From NCBI RefSeq assembly GCF_964204645.1, contig NC_134026.1, forward strand, positions 23,082,650 to 23,146,649: DNA of 64,000 bases. The letters are read 5' to 3'. This DNA is from Tubulanus polymorphus (lineage: Eukaryota > Nemertea > Palaeonemertea > Tubulaniformes > Tubulanidae). The stretch's first letter is position 1. Each line of letters opens with the position of its first letter. The position numbers and the translations under genes were made by a program. The notes beneath the pieces were generated by a model, which was given only the letters and a program-made list of their open reading frames with translations, searched no databases and was not told the origin of the DNA. This document shows, piece by piece, positions 14,601 to 26,615 of the stretch.

Positions 14601-17600
14601 AATATTGAGGTGCGACTAAGTGAGAATTTTTTTTCTCAACGTGGAACTGTATCACGCTTACAAGCAAGTACGTACGAAATATATAACATTGAAGACTACT
14701 CTTTGAAAGCGGCGAACTAGTTGTCTAGTTATGATGGATATATATTTGAAATTTATTCTTTCAAGTGTTCTATGTGTACTGTTTTTAGGCTCAAAAGACC
14801 AAGAACCTTTGACTTCTTCGTGTTCTTTTACGAGTCTGAACTACTAAGCTGTCGGCGAACTTTGACAAAACTTTGATGTCGGTGCAATCATCCAATTGCT
14901 AACATCATAGATTCGCCTTATAAGAGCGCCTAATGCGCGTTGCTGCTAATTTCCGAGACAGACAGAAACGACTATAAATGAAAGGAAGGAAGGTCTTTCT
15001 TATCGTTAGCCAACGTTGCAGTCACGCTTGTCAACAAAACGTAATTACAAATAAGGGCTAAGGAAGCCAACGTTTATACATTCATTGCTATGGTATGACT
15101 GTACAAAATACGTAAATTCGTATTTAGCGCGAAACTCTCACTGTTGTATTAAATGTACGCAGTCCCCCCAGCCTTCATTGGTATCTATCGATCTTTTAAA
15201 GCTAACACTCCATCAAGCAACCACACCCCTTTATCGGAACTTATCCGGTATGCATACTATCGTATTACGACACTTATACCGGCTATGGAAACGATTTCCA
15301 AACAAGAGCTTATTTGGTAATCAATGAAATCTCTATATCAACACGATGCAACCTTTATTTCTCACTGTAGCCTACCATTTCACTTTATTTTGGCGTACCG
15401 GGTATTCATTCTCTCCGCGTTTTGGACACCGACTAAACAGTTACACGTAAATTTGGGTTTCGATCATGTGCGATCCTATACATCGTGAACCACGCAGTGG
15501 CGTTGGAAACGTAGCGACTGCCAGTCTAATTCAATATCTTAAGAAAAGCTGTGGAAACTGTCGTTAAAGACAAATGACACAATGTTTCTTCCTCATGACC
15601 AGACAAATTGAAACTTTTAGTCGCCTTGGTCAATATGGTCAATACCGGGGTCAATATATAAACCATCGCTAACGAAGAACTCTCCCTCATACTATGGTTA
15701 CCTGAAACAGTAAACCTGATTTTGGATAAACGAATACATGAGATTATGGCGAACGATTTCAGTAGCAGCAGGTGTGGTAAATTCCAGACTAGGCTAATTC
15801 GTCCCGTGAGCCGTGACTGTGACACTGACCACAGCTGATACTCCGTGGTTCGTTTCGTTCCGAAAGAGAATTGTTGGTCGTTAATTATTCGCTCGTCGTG
15901 TTGTGTTTGATACATGTGTACCCACCTGTACCCAGAGCGACATCGCCGAATACACTATTGGTGAGCTACCAAGCTGACTAATTTAGAACATATCGTTATG
16001 TCAGACAACCAGTCGGTCTGAAAACATCCTTCGAAAAGAATATATAAACATTTCCAATGAACAAAAGGAAAGTTTTATCTTTTGAAATACAATCTTAATA
16101 TTCAGAGTAAATTTAGACTCGTTAACATTTCGTATTACGTCAAATGTTAATACCGATCCCGAATACTGTGACGTGCATATCCTCAACAGCGGCATACTGC
16201 TTTCCTAAGACGATCGGCGCACTTGCTTCATCCCCACGCAAACCATTGCGATGGCTGATTTGATTAAACGTCATCGAGTGCAATAATTTCAAATTGATTG
16301 AGTGATTAATTACAGTCGCGGAGTTCGCTATATCGATAGTTTCTTTTCTTATAGCGTAGACGTCGACGTCTGGGACTGAAACCAAAATCAAACAGCTTAG
16401 CGCACTTATGCAGCTTATTGATAATTCATTAACGCTGTCGAGATGATCAGATGAAGAAAGAATGAAGTCGGGATATCGTATAATCTCGTGGGATGAATAG
16501 CAAACCTAAACCGATTCGCGGGACAAATAGCAACCCACAACTGATATTGAAGGTCCCTGATATTTCTAATCTGAACATTTTGGCCGTTTGATATTTTCAT
16601 GTTTCGTACTCATGTGCCGTGAAAACTCTAACTCTTCAAAGTTTATGCCCGCATGTTTAGTGTAATTTTCGCGTTATCAACTCGGTGTGATTGAATGACA
16701 ATATGTTGTTCTTAATATGACTTAACATTGATTTCCTGGCAACTGGAACGATGCAATTGAGGGTGATTGTGAAATGCCTAGCATCACCATTTTAGACGAT
16801 TATTACAATAAAAAGTAAGATTAGGCATAACGTCTGTTAAACTCGATTTTGATGGGAAATTGATTTATGTATTCAACTGGCTAGAAGATTCAACGCTGTA
16901 TCCAATTCATGTCCGTTCAATATCTGATTTAGTGAAACGGATTGCTACCAGTCAGAATCACGATGACGTTCATCATCGTTGTCGGTGGGTGGCATTTTTC
17001 ACTTTTGAAATCACCATGGCCACTGCCTCCTGATGCGAGACGTGAAAACAGTATTCACGACCGATGAGAAAAAAATGATTTATTAATTGCAAAGTATGCG
17101 TACATTGACCATTACTAGCTAAACATTTAGTATCAGTATTTGTTTTTAACGATTCCTTTAGAGTTGGAAATGAATTTTCAAGCTGTAAATATAATGTACG
17201 GACTAGCCGGTTTTAAAAATGAACTTACAAAAATTTACCATTCGCTTGGTTCGCGCTTGGAGTTCACGTTTAGAAATGCAATCATCGTAATATAGGCGAA
17301 CGTAAAGACTTAGATAATTGGCTTAGTTTTTAACTTCACAAGTCATATAATTATACTTGTAGCCGCACTTTTGCCATCGACTCACATATCTAATCTCTAA
17401 GTCACTTCAGAAATATATAATAAGAACCAGCAGATACGATATGCGATGCTATAACTATAAAAATCGTATCGGTATCATCATTTTCGATTCCAAGATCAAA
17501 TTAAGTATGCAGAAAAATATTAACTTACCGATGGAACATTAACCTTTCGATTTGCGCACTGAATTCGGGAAAAATTCTGTAGCAATCACGTACCGAAAAT

Positions 17601-17841
17601 GAACAGATCATTAAATAAACTGCCCAAAGTTAACTGCAAACGTGTATCTCACATAGATTCTGCGTTCTGTTATGCAAATTAGTCCATTTAAAGTAAAGAA
17701 ATGGCATGCTTGATAAATTCAAGGCTGTACACGTCGCGACATGGACTTCGATATAACCCAATACGGCTCTTTATGAGATGGTAATTCGTCATATTAGCTT
17801 TGCCTGGAACGTCGCAGCATTTTCTGTTAATGATTTTCTAT

Positions 17842-17855
17842 TTGTGTGTGTGTGG
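17842..17855. repeat. Short (TG)n run
   Basis: About seven TG dinucleotides form a simple repeat in the intergenic flank, with no associated reading frame. Confidence 0.7.
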
Positions 17856-18779
17856 CGCAAGAAAATAATACTCAGCAGCGGCCGGGGCAAATTAAAGTTG
17901 GGCTGTTAGTATTTCCATGCATCCAGTATTATTAGGGTACATTGAACTCATCATACATTTTTTGGAAGTATCATGGTACCATGCACAAACGCACACATTC
18001 CGTATGGACGATCTCATCAATAGGTTATAGCTTCGTCAATGAACGTTTTAACACTGGTTTTAGAAAACTTGGTAACTTATTGCCAGCTAACGTAATGAAG
18101 TCGATCTTGCCTTTGTTGTTAGTCTCCCGGATAGATTAGAATCACTAATTCCGAGATAGGAGGGAATACGCGAAAAGCAGTGTCGTTGATCAAGGGTATG
18201 TCTTACAGCCGTTTCTCCATACACATTCCGATATCAAATGAGAAGTAAAAAATCGATCGTTTATCAATACATGTACATTTTTTTATTCAAAAGATTCCTT
18301 ACAGATACATTATCATACATTTACAATTGTTTGCAGCGCGAGCAGAAAAAATCTATTTGCATAGAGAACATTTTCGAAGCAATATATACAAAAAAGGTTG
18401 CACAGCAGGCTTTTAGATAGGTCCTACAAAAGGTACAATATTTTCATTACAATATCAGCATAGTAAACACATTCATCTATATTTCAGTATTTCAGTCATA
18501 TAACACAAGTCGAACTAATCTCATTTGAAGTATTTGTATTTGATGTTGTAGTAAAAGCTGTAGATGTTTCGAACAGCAGTTTTTTACCATAAGCCATTAT
18601 CAATTACGATTATCACTTTCCGAGACTCCTTACAAGTCAAAAGTAAATGAAAAAATATGAGCAGCACTGAACATAAATGGCAAAACTTACAACGCGAGAC
18701 ATTAGTCTTATATGGTTCTGCATTAACTGGTAAAACTCACCAATAAGTCAATAAACCACCAATTTCCATTGGACTTTCT

Positions 18780-19632
18780 TTTATTAACGGGTCAGCTGTA
18801 TATTATCGTGTTTTAGACAGACTGCTAAAAATAACTTCAGTTATGAATTGTAAACGGTTTAAGTATAATTAAAAAGAAAAAAAAAACAAAGTTGACAAAA
18901 CAAACGAGCTATAAATATGATCAGCTGGCATAGCCAAAATACATGTACCTTTAGTGATATCTAAAAGCAGCATGATTCTGTAGCGAGTGAGACCATGATG
19001 GTGAGACCAGGCACAGTAAAATGATTCACTGAATCCATACCGGTAGTTAAATGCAGTTGAGCACAGAAACAAATAGCACAGAAAAATAAATCCATTGAAA
19101 AACACATTTCAGATCTTGATCGGGATTCTAATAACAAAATAATCTTTAAAAAAACCCTAGTAAACCTTTTTTAAGAAATATTGGAAATTGAAATAAGGCC
19201 GTGTTTTCACAAAATAAAACAATGAGACACTTCTTAATTTGTATTTTACATTCTGATATCGATTTCTTGAATTTTTCAGAAAGGCTCATACATCGAATAC
19301 ACAGCCTCAACCTTCAAGGACCAAGCACAATTCAGCAAAAACTATAATTCATAACGTAGTAACCGCTTAATTCAGATCATTTGGGACCAAAAAATTAATC
19401 CGGTTTACGGGAAATCCTGTCATTTTCTTCTTTATATATGAACAAATGGACAGCAAATAATGTGCGGATTAGACCAAAATCCAGATTAAGCGGATTAGGC
19501 TGTAGTACTACGAACATGAGTTTGAAGACGCATATACACATAGGACGCACCAATAGCAAAAACTACATTCTCCTTTTTGGTTACTAGCTATCAATATTTA
19601 CACTTAAACTTATTAATCTCATTCATCGTTTG
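18780..19632 (-). other. NXN: Putative NXN 3' UTR
   Basis: This is the sequence 3' of the NXN stop codon on the minus strand. The nearest clear AATAAA on the minus strand that I found downstream lies at 18785-18780, about 850 bases after the stop; another is at 18287-18282. Where the transcript really ends is not visible; the left boundary is a guess based on the first signal. Confidence 0.3.
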
Positions 19633-19854
19633 TTATACGTTGTTATCATCGACGCCATTTTTATCATCAACATCGATAATTCGTGGTTGTAACTGTCCAG
19701 CTTCGTATTTTCGTATAAAATCCCGCACGTCCTGCTGAGCGATTGTACAAGCTTCAGAAACATACAGTTTCCTCTCTGGAATGTCTGTGATAACTAAAAT
19801 TGGGTTGCGGTCTTCGAGCGCAATGAAGTCTCGTAAAGTATCGCACACTTCATC
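19633..19854 (-). CDS. NXN: NXN exon 7: C-terminus and stop
   Basis: This exon encodes the last 73 residues, starting DEVCDTLRDF after CTCCAG|GATGAA and ending with an Asp/Asn-rich tail and TAA at 19635-19633. LRDF...NPILVITD..ERKLYV corresponds to the final strands of the third domain. Confidence 0.92.
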   Translation of the reverse strand, partial: DEVCDTLRDFIALEDRNPILVITDIPERKLYVSEACTIAQQDVRDFIRKYEAGQLQPRIIDVDDKNGVDDNNV

Positions 19855-22800
19855 CTGGAGAAAAAAATAATTAAACACCAGGTATCAAGAACCTTTTTTA
19901 TCAATAAATTAACACTTATACAATTTTAACTAATGGTCCAGAGACAGCATGGTCATTTAGTGAAATGCCTGACAATTTCTATATTTAATGCTCCTGCTGA
20001 ACAAACAAAGTAATTATTGACCTAAAATCTCACCACAATTCATTAAGTTAACAAAATATACATAAGGTACAGACATGTATGGAAATACCATGCTATCCTT
20101 GACTTTTTGAACAAAAAGGCCAGAAGACCCATCCCACAAAAACTTAACAAATGCGTAAGTGCTAAATTTGAAGTCCGCCATCTTGTGCAAGTGGGTTTAA
20201 AAATCTTACATCTCCTCCATAGAAAAAGAATAGCTCCTGGTCTTGTCCCTTAGTGTGATGTTCATCAGCAATTTCTTTAAGAGTTGACATAGCCATTCGT
20301 TTATCATCTTCCTCGCCATCTACAACATCAAGATTATATCGATAAACATCAAGCATTGTTTCAACGAGCCAGAATTCTAATGACATAAGGCTAATTTGTG
20401 CGATTATGTAGGAGAAGGAAAACCTACCAGTGAATAAAATCAAGCAAGCAGCCTCATTCACTTGTGGTACCAAGAAATCGTTCAATTCATAAAGCGATTT
20501 TGAATGCCAGGGAAAATCCTGTAAAAATTAGATATTATAAAGACATTTTTCAATATAAACCATTCATATACATATATATGTACCACACACATACTTCAGA
20601 CTTCATTTTTATCTATCAATTGTGTACAGCATTTCATACTTATAGAATGCACCTATTAACGCCAAGTGTTTAAGATCTACTTGACTGAAAATTGAACGAT
20701 GAAATAAAATTCGCTGACGTCAAACGGTGAATATGGTACATTTGCAATACGCAGATCGATCGGTCGGTCATATAGGAATCAATCGAAATAACGATGTATC
20801 TATTAATTTCACTTATCGTCAGCATCTATCTACGCGAGTTAATTAATTAAAATTAATCCGATAACCAACCGAACAGTCTCATTTGTGATCTAATCAGTAA
20901 ATTACCTTTCCTTCCGGATCCATCGTCACCGCGACGCGGCCATTTTTTGTTATCACTTTATCATTTTCATCCACTATTACTAGTGACGGTATACCTGAAT
21001 AATGTATACATGCAAAACAACTTAATGGACTCCAGAAAGTCTGATGGAATATCATGATCGACAATCATATGAAATCAACTTGGTAGTTAGTAAGCCGTCA
21101 TCATTTGTTCTATTGAATGTAACTCGAGTCACTCAATCAGCGGGTTGTAAGGACCTAACTTAGGCTTACGATCCTCAATTCTGTTTCATTATATGTGGAA
21201 AAACTTTCGTGATGATAACTGTTTCAATGAGGAACCTCCAATGCTCCGGTGGCAGACAAGGATGCGCCAGGTTCACTAGTAGTTACTCGGTCTTCGGGGT
21301 TCAATTTCTTCTACATTTCCATAAAAACCGAATGAACTTTTCTCTAAGATAGATCAATCATTCATGAAAACTATTATACCCATATACGAGCAGAAAAATG
21401 AATTGAAAGTATATTTGGTGGGTCATATGATAATGTATGGATTCAGGAGCCTAAAATTTCAGTTAGAAGTTCATTAACAATGACCTAATTTTGACAATGA
21501 ATAGCTGGGGGATTAACTTGTGTTGCAGCACCCCATTGCTCTGATGCGTAACAGATACAAGAGCTTAACAAAATATCTTTTAAAAATTTCTTTATTCTCA
21601 ACGAGTTGATTGTAGGATCTATCACTTCGTGTCATCGATCATCTTCTCTTCGAGATGATAAAACATTGACTGCTTGCATTTTGACTATTGATTCAAGTAC
21701 CTGCAATGTAATCGTAACTATTATCGAAATATCAAAACCCATCAATCACTCACCACTTATCGTAAACATTGTCGTCAATTTTTTACACCTCTCATCACCG
21801 AACGGTATCGCCAGCCAGGGCATCGTTGAGAAATATTCATCGAATGAACTTTCGCTTCGATCCGACGACACGAAAATTATTTCGAAGTTTAAACCATCTT
21901 CTTTCAGTTTGTTGTACGTTCGACATAGATTCGGAGTCAATGCTTTACACGGCGGACACTGAAAATGAACATGACAAAAACCACTCTTAAACCGAAATAA
22001 ATGTAAATGTTATTAGTAACACAAAAGCATTTTATGATGGTAATAAATAAACTAATGGTTGCGGCAGAGCAAAGCCCCTCACATGATGTACCCGATTTTT
22101 CCCATTGCTACCAATGAATCTCATAGCGGCAGAGAATGCTTTTCTTTATGCATACTAGCCATTTAAAATAAATGCTCTCCACACTTCCTAGGGTTCTTAG
22201 TAAAGTGCGAACTATTTTGTTATCAGTTGAATTCACAGATGCATCAGGTGTACACACAGAAACCCATCAGATATATCTGCAGTACTGTAACGAACCATCC
22301 AACCGATAAAATAGTGAGAGAGAGACCTTCCGCAGCAATGCTTTGTGCGATTACGCAATTAGATTTTTGACTGAATTAATCTTCTACAGCGACATATCTC
22401 CAGTAGACAAATCGCTTTAACTTAACAAAATCTAAGACGCATAATCTGCCGTGTAAATGCGTTTCTTTGATAAAATGCCATGCACAGTGCCGTGCCATGT
22501 TTAACAGAATGCAACTTGCATTTTCGAGAAAGTAAAAACAGCTAATGCCAGCTATAAATATACGGCAATACCCACCAACAAACCTCTGAATGGCCAATAG
22601 GGAGGAAGGAGTCAATGTGGTTTTAATCCACTTAAGATTATTTTTGATGAGTAATTGCCTTTATTGATTCAGTGGCTTCATCAACATCAAAGGCAGCATA
22701 TTACAATTCTACTTTATACTTGTCATTGAGACAGTACATTAGTTGTCTGTGAGGTCGAAGTAGGTTGATTAAATGAAGCATCTCCATGTAGATTTGTGTG

Positions 22801-25800
22801 CAAGTCTCTTCATCATAATTTTAAGTACGAGTACCAAATAACAGTCTTTTGTTATGGGAGTCACTGGAACTTTGAGAGTATATTTTCTTTGAAAGGCCTA
22901 GGTTATCAATACTCTCGCAGTATAGTTGTTGGGAAGTATATTCCTTGCCAATTCCAAACTGAATATGAATTTATCCTTCCTTCTACTCAAATTCAATGAG
23001 CGACTAATACTTTTCTTCTGATCCAGGACCCAGGTTGATTTACAAACATATGTACTACTAGTGTGTGGAGGCCTTTATACTTCAAAACTTACCCAATTGG
23101 CTGAAAAATAAATTCCTTTTACTTTTCCTTGAAGAGTCCGAGATTCGACAAGTTCTCTTTTATCATTCAGTAGTGGTCCCGAGATTGTCTCCATCAATGG
23201 TTTTGGTTTCCATGGATACTGTTTCCCGTCTGGGTCATTAAGTACGATACTGCGGCCATCATCAGTCAGTTTGGCACCAGAGGCGCCGTCCAGTAATATT
23301 AAAGTTGGAATGCCTTGGACTTTGAATTTCTTATTCAACTTTGCCTGAAATCATAGTAAAATTCATAATGATAATAGATACTTCAAACAAAACATCACCA
23401 TATTCAGCCGGAACTGGGAATATTTTCCAAAAAAATACTTTCGAAGTCATTAACATTGGCATTAATGAGGAGGTGAAATGGCTTCATAATTTGTAAATTC
23501 AGGTGTAACTCTACTGTGTATTCCATCATGTGTGATCAGTTTGTACACCATCTGGTACACATCACTGCAGACTGCAAGTTTGTTTAGTAAAATGAAAGTT
23601 GTTTTTAAGCAAAGCCTCGAAGAAAAGGAAGCCATCAAAAATAACAATACCGACAAAACTACGATACATAAAACGACTATCAATGACACGAAATGAGGGC
23701 CTGCCAAATATCTGCCCAGCTCAATCACTGGGATTTTTGGTAAGAAAACAGGCCACAATGGCTATGATTCGAGCAAAAGATTCTTAATTATTCATACTTT
23801 GCACAGTTTCAATGATTTATTTGTCACGTATAATTGGACTTCTATATTCAAAAGCACAAGTTAAAAGCCTATTCATAATTCAACAACATCAAATTGCATG
23901 CGTCCCGGCTGGAAACTTGAGCACAACTTACCACTGACCTAACTGAATTGTGAGAGAAGAGAGAAATCATGAAAAATCATCACATAAAATAACACTTAAA
24001 TTGTCTATTTTTGTGAAAGAAAATAAATCAAATTGAAGTCTGATAGGCCTTTGGCTTGAATGCATGATTTGAAATAGGACACACTGATCACCAAATAATC
24101 CTCATCCAATTCTAACTGACTTGAACTTGTAACTTCTAGTTGATTACGTCATAATCAATTTTGCCTTAACTGATGCAGAACTCTCAATCTGCAACAGGTC
24201 CGAAATCCCAGCACATGTACACATGATGTAAATTAAAAGCAAAGCAATTAGGATAAGAAAGGTGGATGGAGATGATAAGGAAATTATCAGCAGGTAGAAG
24301 TAAGCAAAGATAACATACTGACAACCAGTGAAATTGAAACATATAGGGCTTCGTACTAACATCCCATTTCAGACTACAAACATCCCATTTCAAACTCAGT
24401 TTATTCATCTTCACTGTACTTCGCCAAGAGAATTTAAGTTTAATAAGTACAGATTTGGTAAATTTCTAGGAAGATTCTGAACTAAAGGATAGCACAGTAC
24501 AGGCCTACAGCTACTTGTAACTTTTAACAATCGCAACTACTCAAAAGAACTGATTTTTAAGAACAAAATATGCTTTCACGTTCAATGAATGCTGCAGAGT
24601 ACGGCTGGATTTTTATTTCGACGTGGAAACAAAATCGATTCGCACACATTGCAAAGAATTTAGCAAAAATGCCACGGAAATGTTGCCCTTTTTTATGAAC
24701 ATATGTCGAAACAATACTGAAGCAAACCCCTGCCGTATCAATCAGTCAGTCTAGACTTGCCAACTCACCTGACTTACACAGCTCATTTCTACCCCTTTGG
24801 CTCTTATTATATGTATATATACATAGTTGCAATTCACCAACGCCAAGATTCTTAATATTATTGTAAGAAATTTCCTAACTGCCATTTCATTTGCATAAAC
24901 AGGTTAACCGCTCTATACCAACTGATACTTAATGCAATCGTTAATCAGTCTGCTTAATACTCGATGTAATTAAGTAGAAGGGGAGCCAATGATGAGATGA
25001 AAAGATGACATCAAAAGCCCTCATGAAGAAAAGAATGTTGGGATAATTGGCTAGACTGCAACATCTGGAATTGTAAGTTAAGTTCCTATTAAGTATCTGC
25101 ATTAGCTTGAAAACAACATCAGGCTACTCTGTGTGTACGCATCTCTGTCCAGTGGTAAATCCACTTGACTGGTGTTACTCTTTTAGTACTGTAAACCTAT
25201 CAGCACTGCACAAACATCGGAAACTCACTAAGACTCACTTAGAGACTCAGGCGCTTGAAAATTCTAAACCTTTTCGATAGGATGAAATGTCTACAAAAAG
25301 TAGAATAAGGCCTAACATAAGCATATGAGTAGGATGGCGTAGGCTAACTCTGAATATCTTGGAATAGCTTGGTTTCATACATCTTGATTCTGGTAAAATA
25401 GCGGCTGAACTACCGTTTCCATCTAGAAGCCTACAGGAATGGTGTCATAACATTTCCATTCAATTGTAGTTAGGCCTAATTGGGATTCAAACATGCAAGC
25501 ACTGCATCCCGCTACAATGCTACAACCAATAAGGCCAGATATGGACTCATATAGGCCTAGGCCTATAGGCAACATAACTTTTTTAAGCTCTTCCACTTTT
25601 TTAGCTTCTAACGTATTAACGCATAGGCCTAACCCTATGCTAACCCTAATCCTCAACCTAACCCGTCTGTCGTCTGGACCGTAGCCCTTATTTTTTGCAG
25701 TTGAAAAAGCCGCCATTTTGTTTACTTACAACGTGTGAGACAACGCCACAATCATACTGCTGGGTCCAGTTTCTCGAAAAAGTAAGGCCTTTTCGCCTTT

Positions 25801-26615
25801 AAAGTAAATTTTCGGTTTAATTGCTATTGGTTATTTCATATTTTCAATGAGGACAACAATTCAAACTTAGGGCCTTACCGTTTTAAGCTTCAACTATTTT
25901 ATGAAAATGAACCCTCAAGATGGAAACATACGCCAGGTTTGATTTTGACCGGCATGGACCAATTGACGTCATGGTGAACAGTATGTGTCACACTTACTTC
26001 CAGAATACCAGTAGGCCTATCTACCAAGATATTCAAACTTTTTTCCTTCTTTTGGAAGATATCTGGCAGATGGATATTTTGTCATTGATGTTTCCCACAA
26101 TTAAAATTATCAGTTGGCCTACAGCATTGCAGGGAACACTGCAAGACAGGTAAAATTGCTAAGATAGAACTGAGAACCATGAAGGGCATATGTTGCAATC
26201 ACATCAGCTGAAATTGTGTCAAAAATTGTATCTTTTTTCAAACCTAAGTTTGTAAAAGTTCTTCGTTTTGCCATGGCACTTTTTTAAGTGTACCTTGCAA
26301 TCTATGTTGCATTACCTTACGATCACGGTCTACATACGGCAAAACCAACCACGGCATTTCATCATAATATTCCAGAAAGTCATCTTCCGATTTATCCCAA
26401 CTTATATAGATTATCTCTAAACTTCTATCACTGTGATTCTGTCTGAAATTTTCGTAGAAATCCACCAACTGAGGGGTGAAAATTCTACACGGCGCACACC
26501 AATCTGCAGAAAAATACAGGCCAACAATTTTGCCCTCACCGAACAGTTTATTCACGGGAATCTGGTCGCCGTTTTTGTTTTGAACATAATCTCCAAGTAT
26601 ATCCAAACAAGCCAT
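19633..26615 (-). CDS. NXN: Nucleoredoxin (complete, 7 exons)
   Basis: Nucleoredoxin is a cytosolic/nuclear thioredoxin-fold oxidoreductase that, in vertebrates, binds Dishevelled and restrains Wnt signalling in a redox-dependent way. The coding exons on the minus strand are 26615-26316, 23344-23093, 21958-21754, 20994-20906, 20518-20428, 20319-20210 and 19854-19633. All junctions are GT-AG and the phases close exactly to 1,269 nt, 422 residues plus stop; human NXN is 435 (from memory). Domain 1 carries WCAPC at residues 39-43 and a cis-proline in QGIPTL. Domain 2 carries WCPPC at 184-188 and the cis-proline SGIPSL. The third, thioredoxin-like domain has no CXXC and ends in an acidic tail. 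The order and spacing of the motifs (PWL..P, FPWH.K, LRDF) follow the NXN family closely. The start ATG at 26615 is the only one giving the full first domain. TryX/tryparedoxin-like proteins are the alternative, but three domains of this length fit NXN best. Confidence 0.95.
20210..20319 (-). CDS. NXN: NXN exon 6: third thioredoxin-like domain
   Basis: This 110-base exon (phase 1 to 0) encodes DGEEDDKR..., a helix, and the strand ELFFFYGGD. The third domain lacks a CXXC pair, as in known nucleoredoxins. Its donor is GGAGAT|GTAAGA. Confidence 0.88.
20428..20518 (-). CDS. NXN: NXN exon 5: link to the third domain
   Basis: This exon encodes DFPWHSK and the start of the third domain (...EAACLILFT), 91 bases, phase 0 to phase 1. 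The FPWH.K motif closes domain 2 in the NXN family. The acceptor is TTTTTACAG|GAT and the donor is ACTG|GTAGGT. Confidence 0.9.
20715..20722. promoter_or_regulatory. Perfect CRE palindrome TGACGTCA in NXN intron 4
   Basis: TGACGTCA, the full CREB/ATF site, lies in the intron between exons 4 and 5. A second perfect copy is in intron 1 at 25964-25971. A motif match alone does not show function. Confidence 0.25.
20839..20860. promoter_or_regulatory. Dense homeodomain-type TAATTA/TAATCC cluster
   Basis: Overlapping TTAATTAATTAA, AATTAA and TAATCC words lie in NXN intron 5' of exon 5 splicing (between exons 4 and 5). They match generic homeodomain sites, but AT-rich DNA yields such words by chance, so this is only a candidate. 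Confidence 0.2.
20906..20994 (-). CDS. NXN: NXN exon 4: cis-proline loop of domain 2
   Basis: This 89-base exon encodes G253 (split codon) to K282. It starts with GIPSLVIVDE, the cis-proline loop, and ends at GGAAAG|GTAATT in phase 0. The sequence KNGRVAV..DPEGK is typical of NXN. Confidence 0.92.
20995..21753 (-). other. NXN: NXN intron 3
   Basis: This 759-bp intron separates exons 3 and 4. I see no other gene, repeat or RNA in it. Confidence 0.85.
21754..21958 (-). CDS. NXN: NXN exon 3: CPPC active site of domain 2
   Basis: This exon encodes residues 185-252 plus one base. It begins exactly with the codons for CPPC (acceptor TTTCAG|TGTCCG), so the WCPPC motif is split between exons. It continues through EIIFVSSDRSE and the PWLAIPF segment, then ends in phase 1 at G|GTGAGT. 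Confidence 0.94.
21959..23092 (-). other. NXN: NXN intron 2 (splits W|CPPC)
   Basis: This 1.1-kb intron lies between the tryptophan and the CPPC of the second active site. It holds only short ORFs without domains and no recognisable repeat. Confidence 0.85.
23093..23344 (-). CDS. NXN: NXN exon 2: rest of domain 1, start of domain 2
   Basis: This exon encodes residues 101-184, phase 0 at both ends, with acceptor TTTCAG|GCA and donor TGG|GTAAGT. It carries the cis-proline loop QGIPTLILLDG, the YPWKPKP motif that ends domain 1, and the strand GIYFSANW leading into domain 2. The exon stops directly after the active-site tryptophan. Confidence 0.93.
25550..25567. repeat. 18-bp perfect palindrome of TAGGCCTA units
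   Basis: TATAGGCCTAGGCCTATA reads the same on both strands and consists of two overlapping TAGGCCTA octamers. The octamer recurs across the window. Confidence 0.75.
25619..25668. repeat. Degenerate telomere-like TAACCC repeat
   Basis: Several degenerate TAACCC units, for example CTAACCCTATGCTAACCCTA, occur within about 50 bases, resembling the animal telomere unit (TTAGGG on the minus strand). A moderately GC-rich unique segment follows to about 25715. It looks like an interstitial telomeric-type or minisatellite remnant. Confidence 0.55.
25964..25971. promoter_or_regulatory. Perfect CRE palindrome TGACGTCA in NXN intron 1
   Basis: TGACGTCA lies about 650 bases downstream of the NXN start codon. 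Its position in the first intron is compatible with a promoter-proximal enhancer, but only the motif is visible. Confidence 0.3.
26316..26615 (-). CDS. NXN: NXN exon 1: start and first WCAPC site
   Basis: This exon encodes residues 1-100 and ends in phase 0 at AAG|GTAATG. It contains the first beta strand (GLYFSADW), the active site WCAPC at residues 39-43, and the PWLVLPY segment shared by all NXN domains. The exon joins the next as ...DRDRK-AKLNKKF, which matches the family at this point. Reading through the donor adds unrelated residues and a stop, which supports the splice. Confidence 0.93.

Larger units (their letters stand above)
1..18779. other. Gene-free, CpG-rich intergenic flank
   Basis: I see no supportable gene here. 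ORFs are all under 130 codons, occur on both strands, show no recognisable domain, no splice-compatible series and no homology I recognise. The base composition is AT-rich but CpG is not depleted: in 6241-6840 I count 35 CpG, against 10 in the spectraplakin intron stretch 31201-31800. The flank contains scattered CACGTG E-boxes (for example 2551-2556), a microsatellite, one GC hairpin and short AT and TG runs, listed separately. It could hold distal regulatory DNA or unannotated non-coding transcripts; the sequence alone does not decide this. Confidence 0.6.
23345..26315 (-). other. NXN: NXN intron 1 (3.0 kb)
   Basis: This is the largest NXN intron. It contains the degenerate TAACCC-type repeat and GGCC palindrome near 25550-25668, and a perfect CRE at 25964-25971. 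ORFs in it, including a 97-codon one at 25423-25716 minus, are explained by the repeat. Confidence 0.85.

Noticed and set aside
15526-15915. 129-codon minus-strand ORF, the longest in the left flank
   Set aside because: No recognisable domain, no good start context, no splice partners, and a length that can occur by chance in 18 kb read in six frames.
25423-25716. 97-codon minus-strand ORF starting MAAFSTAKNKGYG inside NXN intron 1
   Set aside because: Much of it is the translation of the TAACCC and GGCC repeat DNA, so the open frame is a by-product of the repeat.
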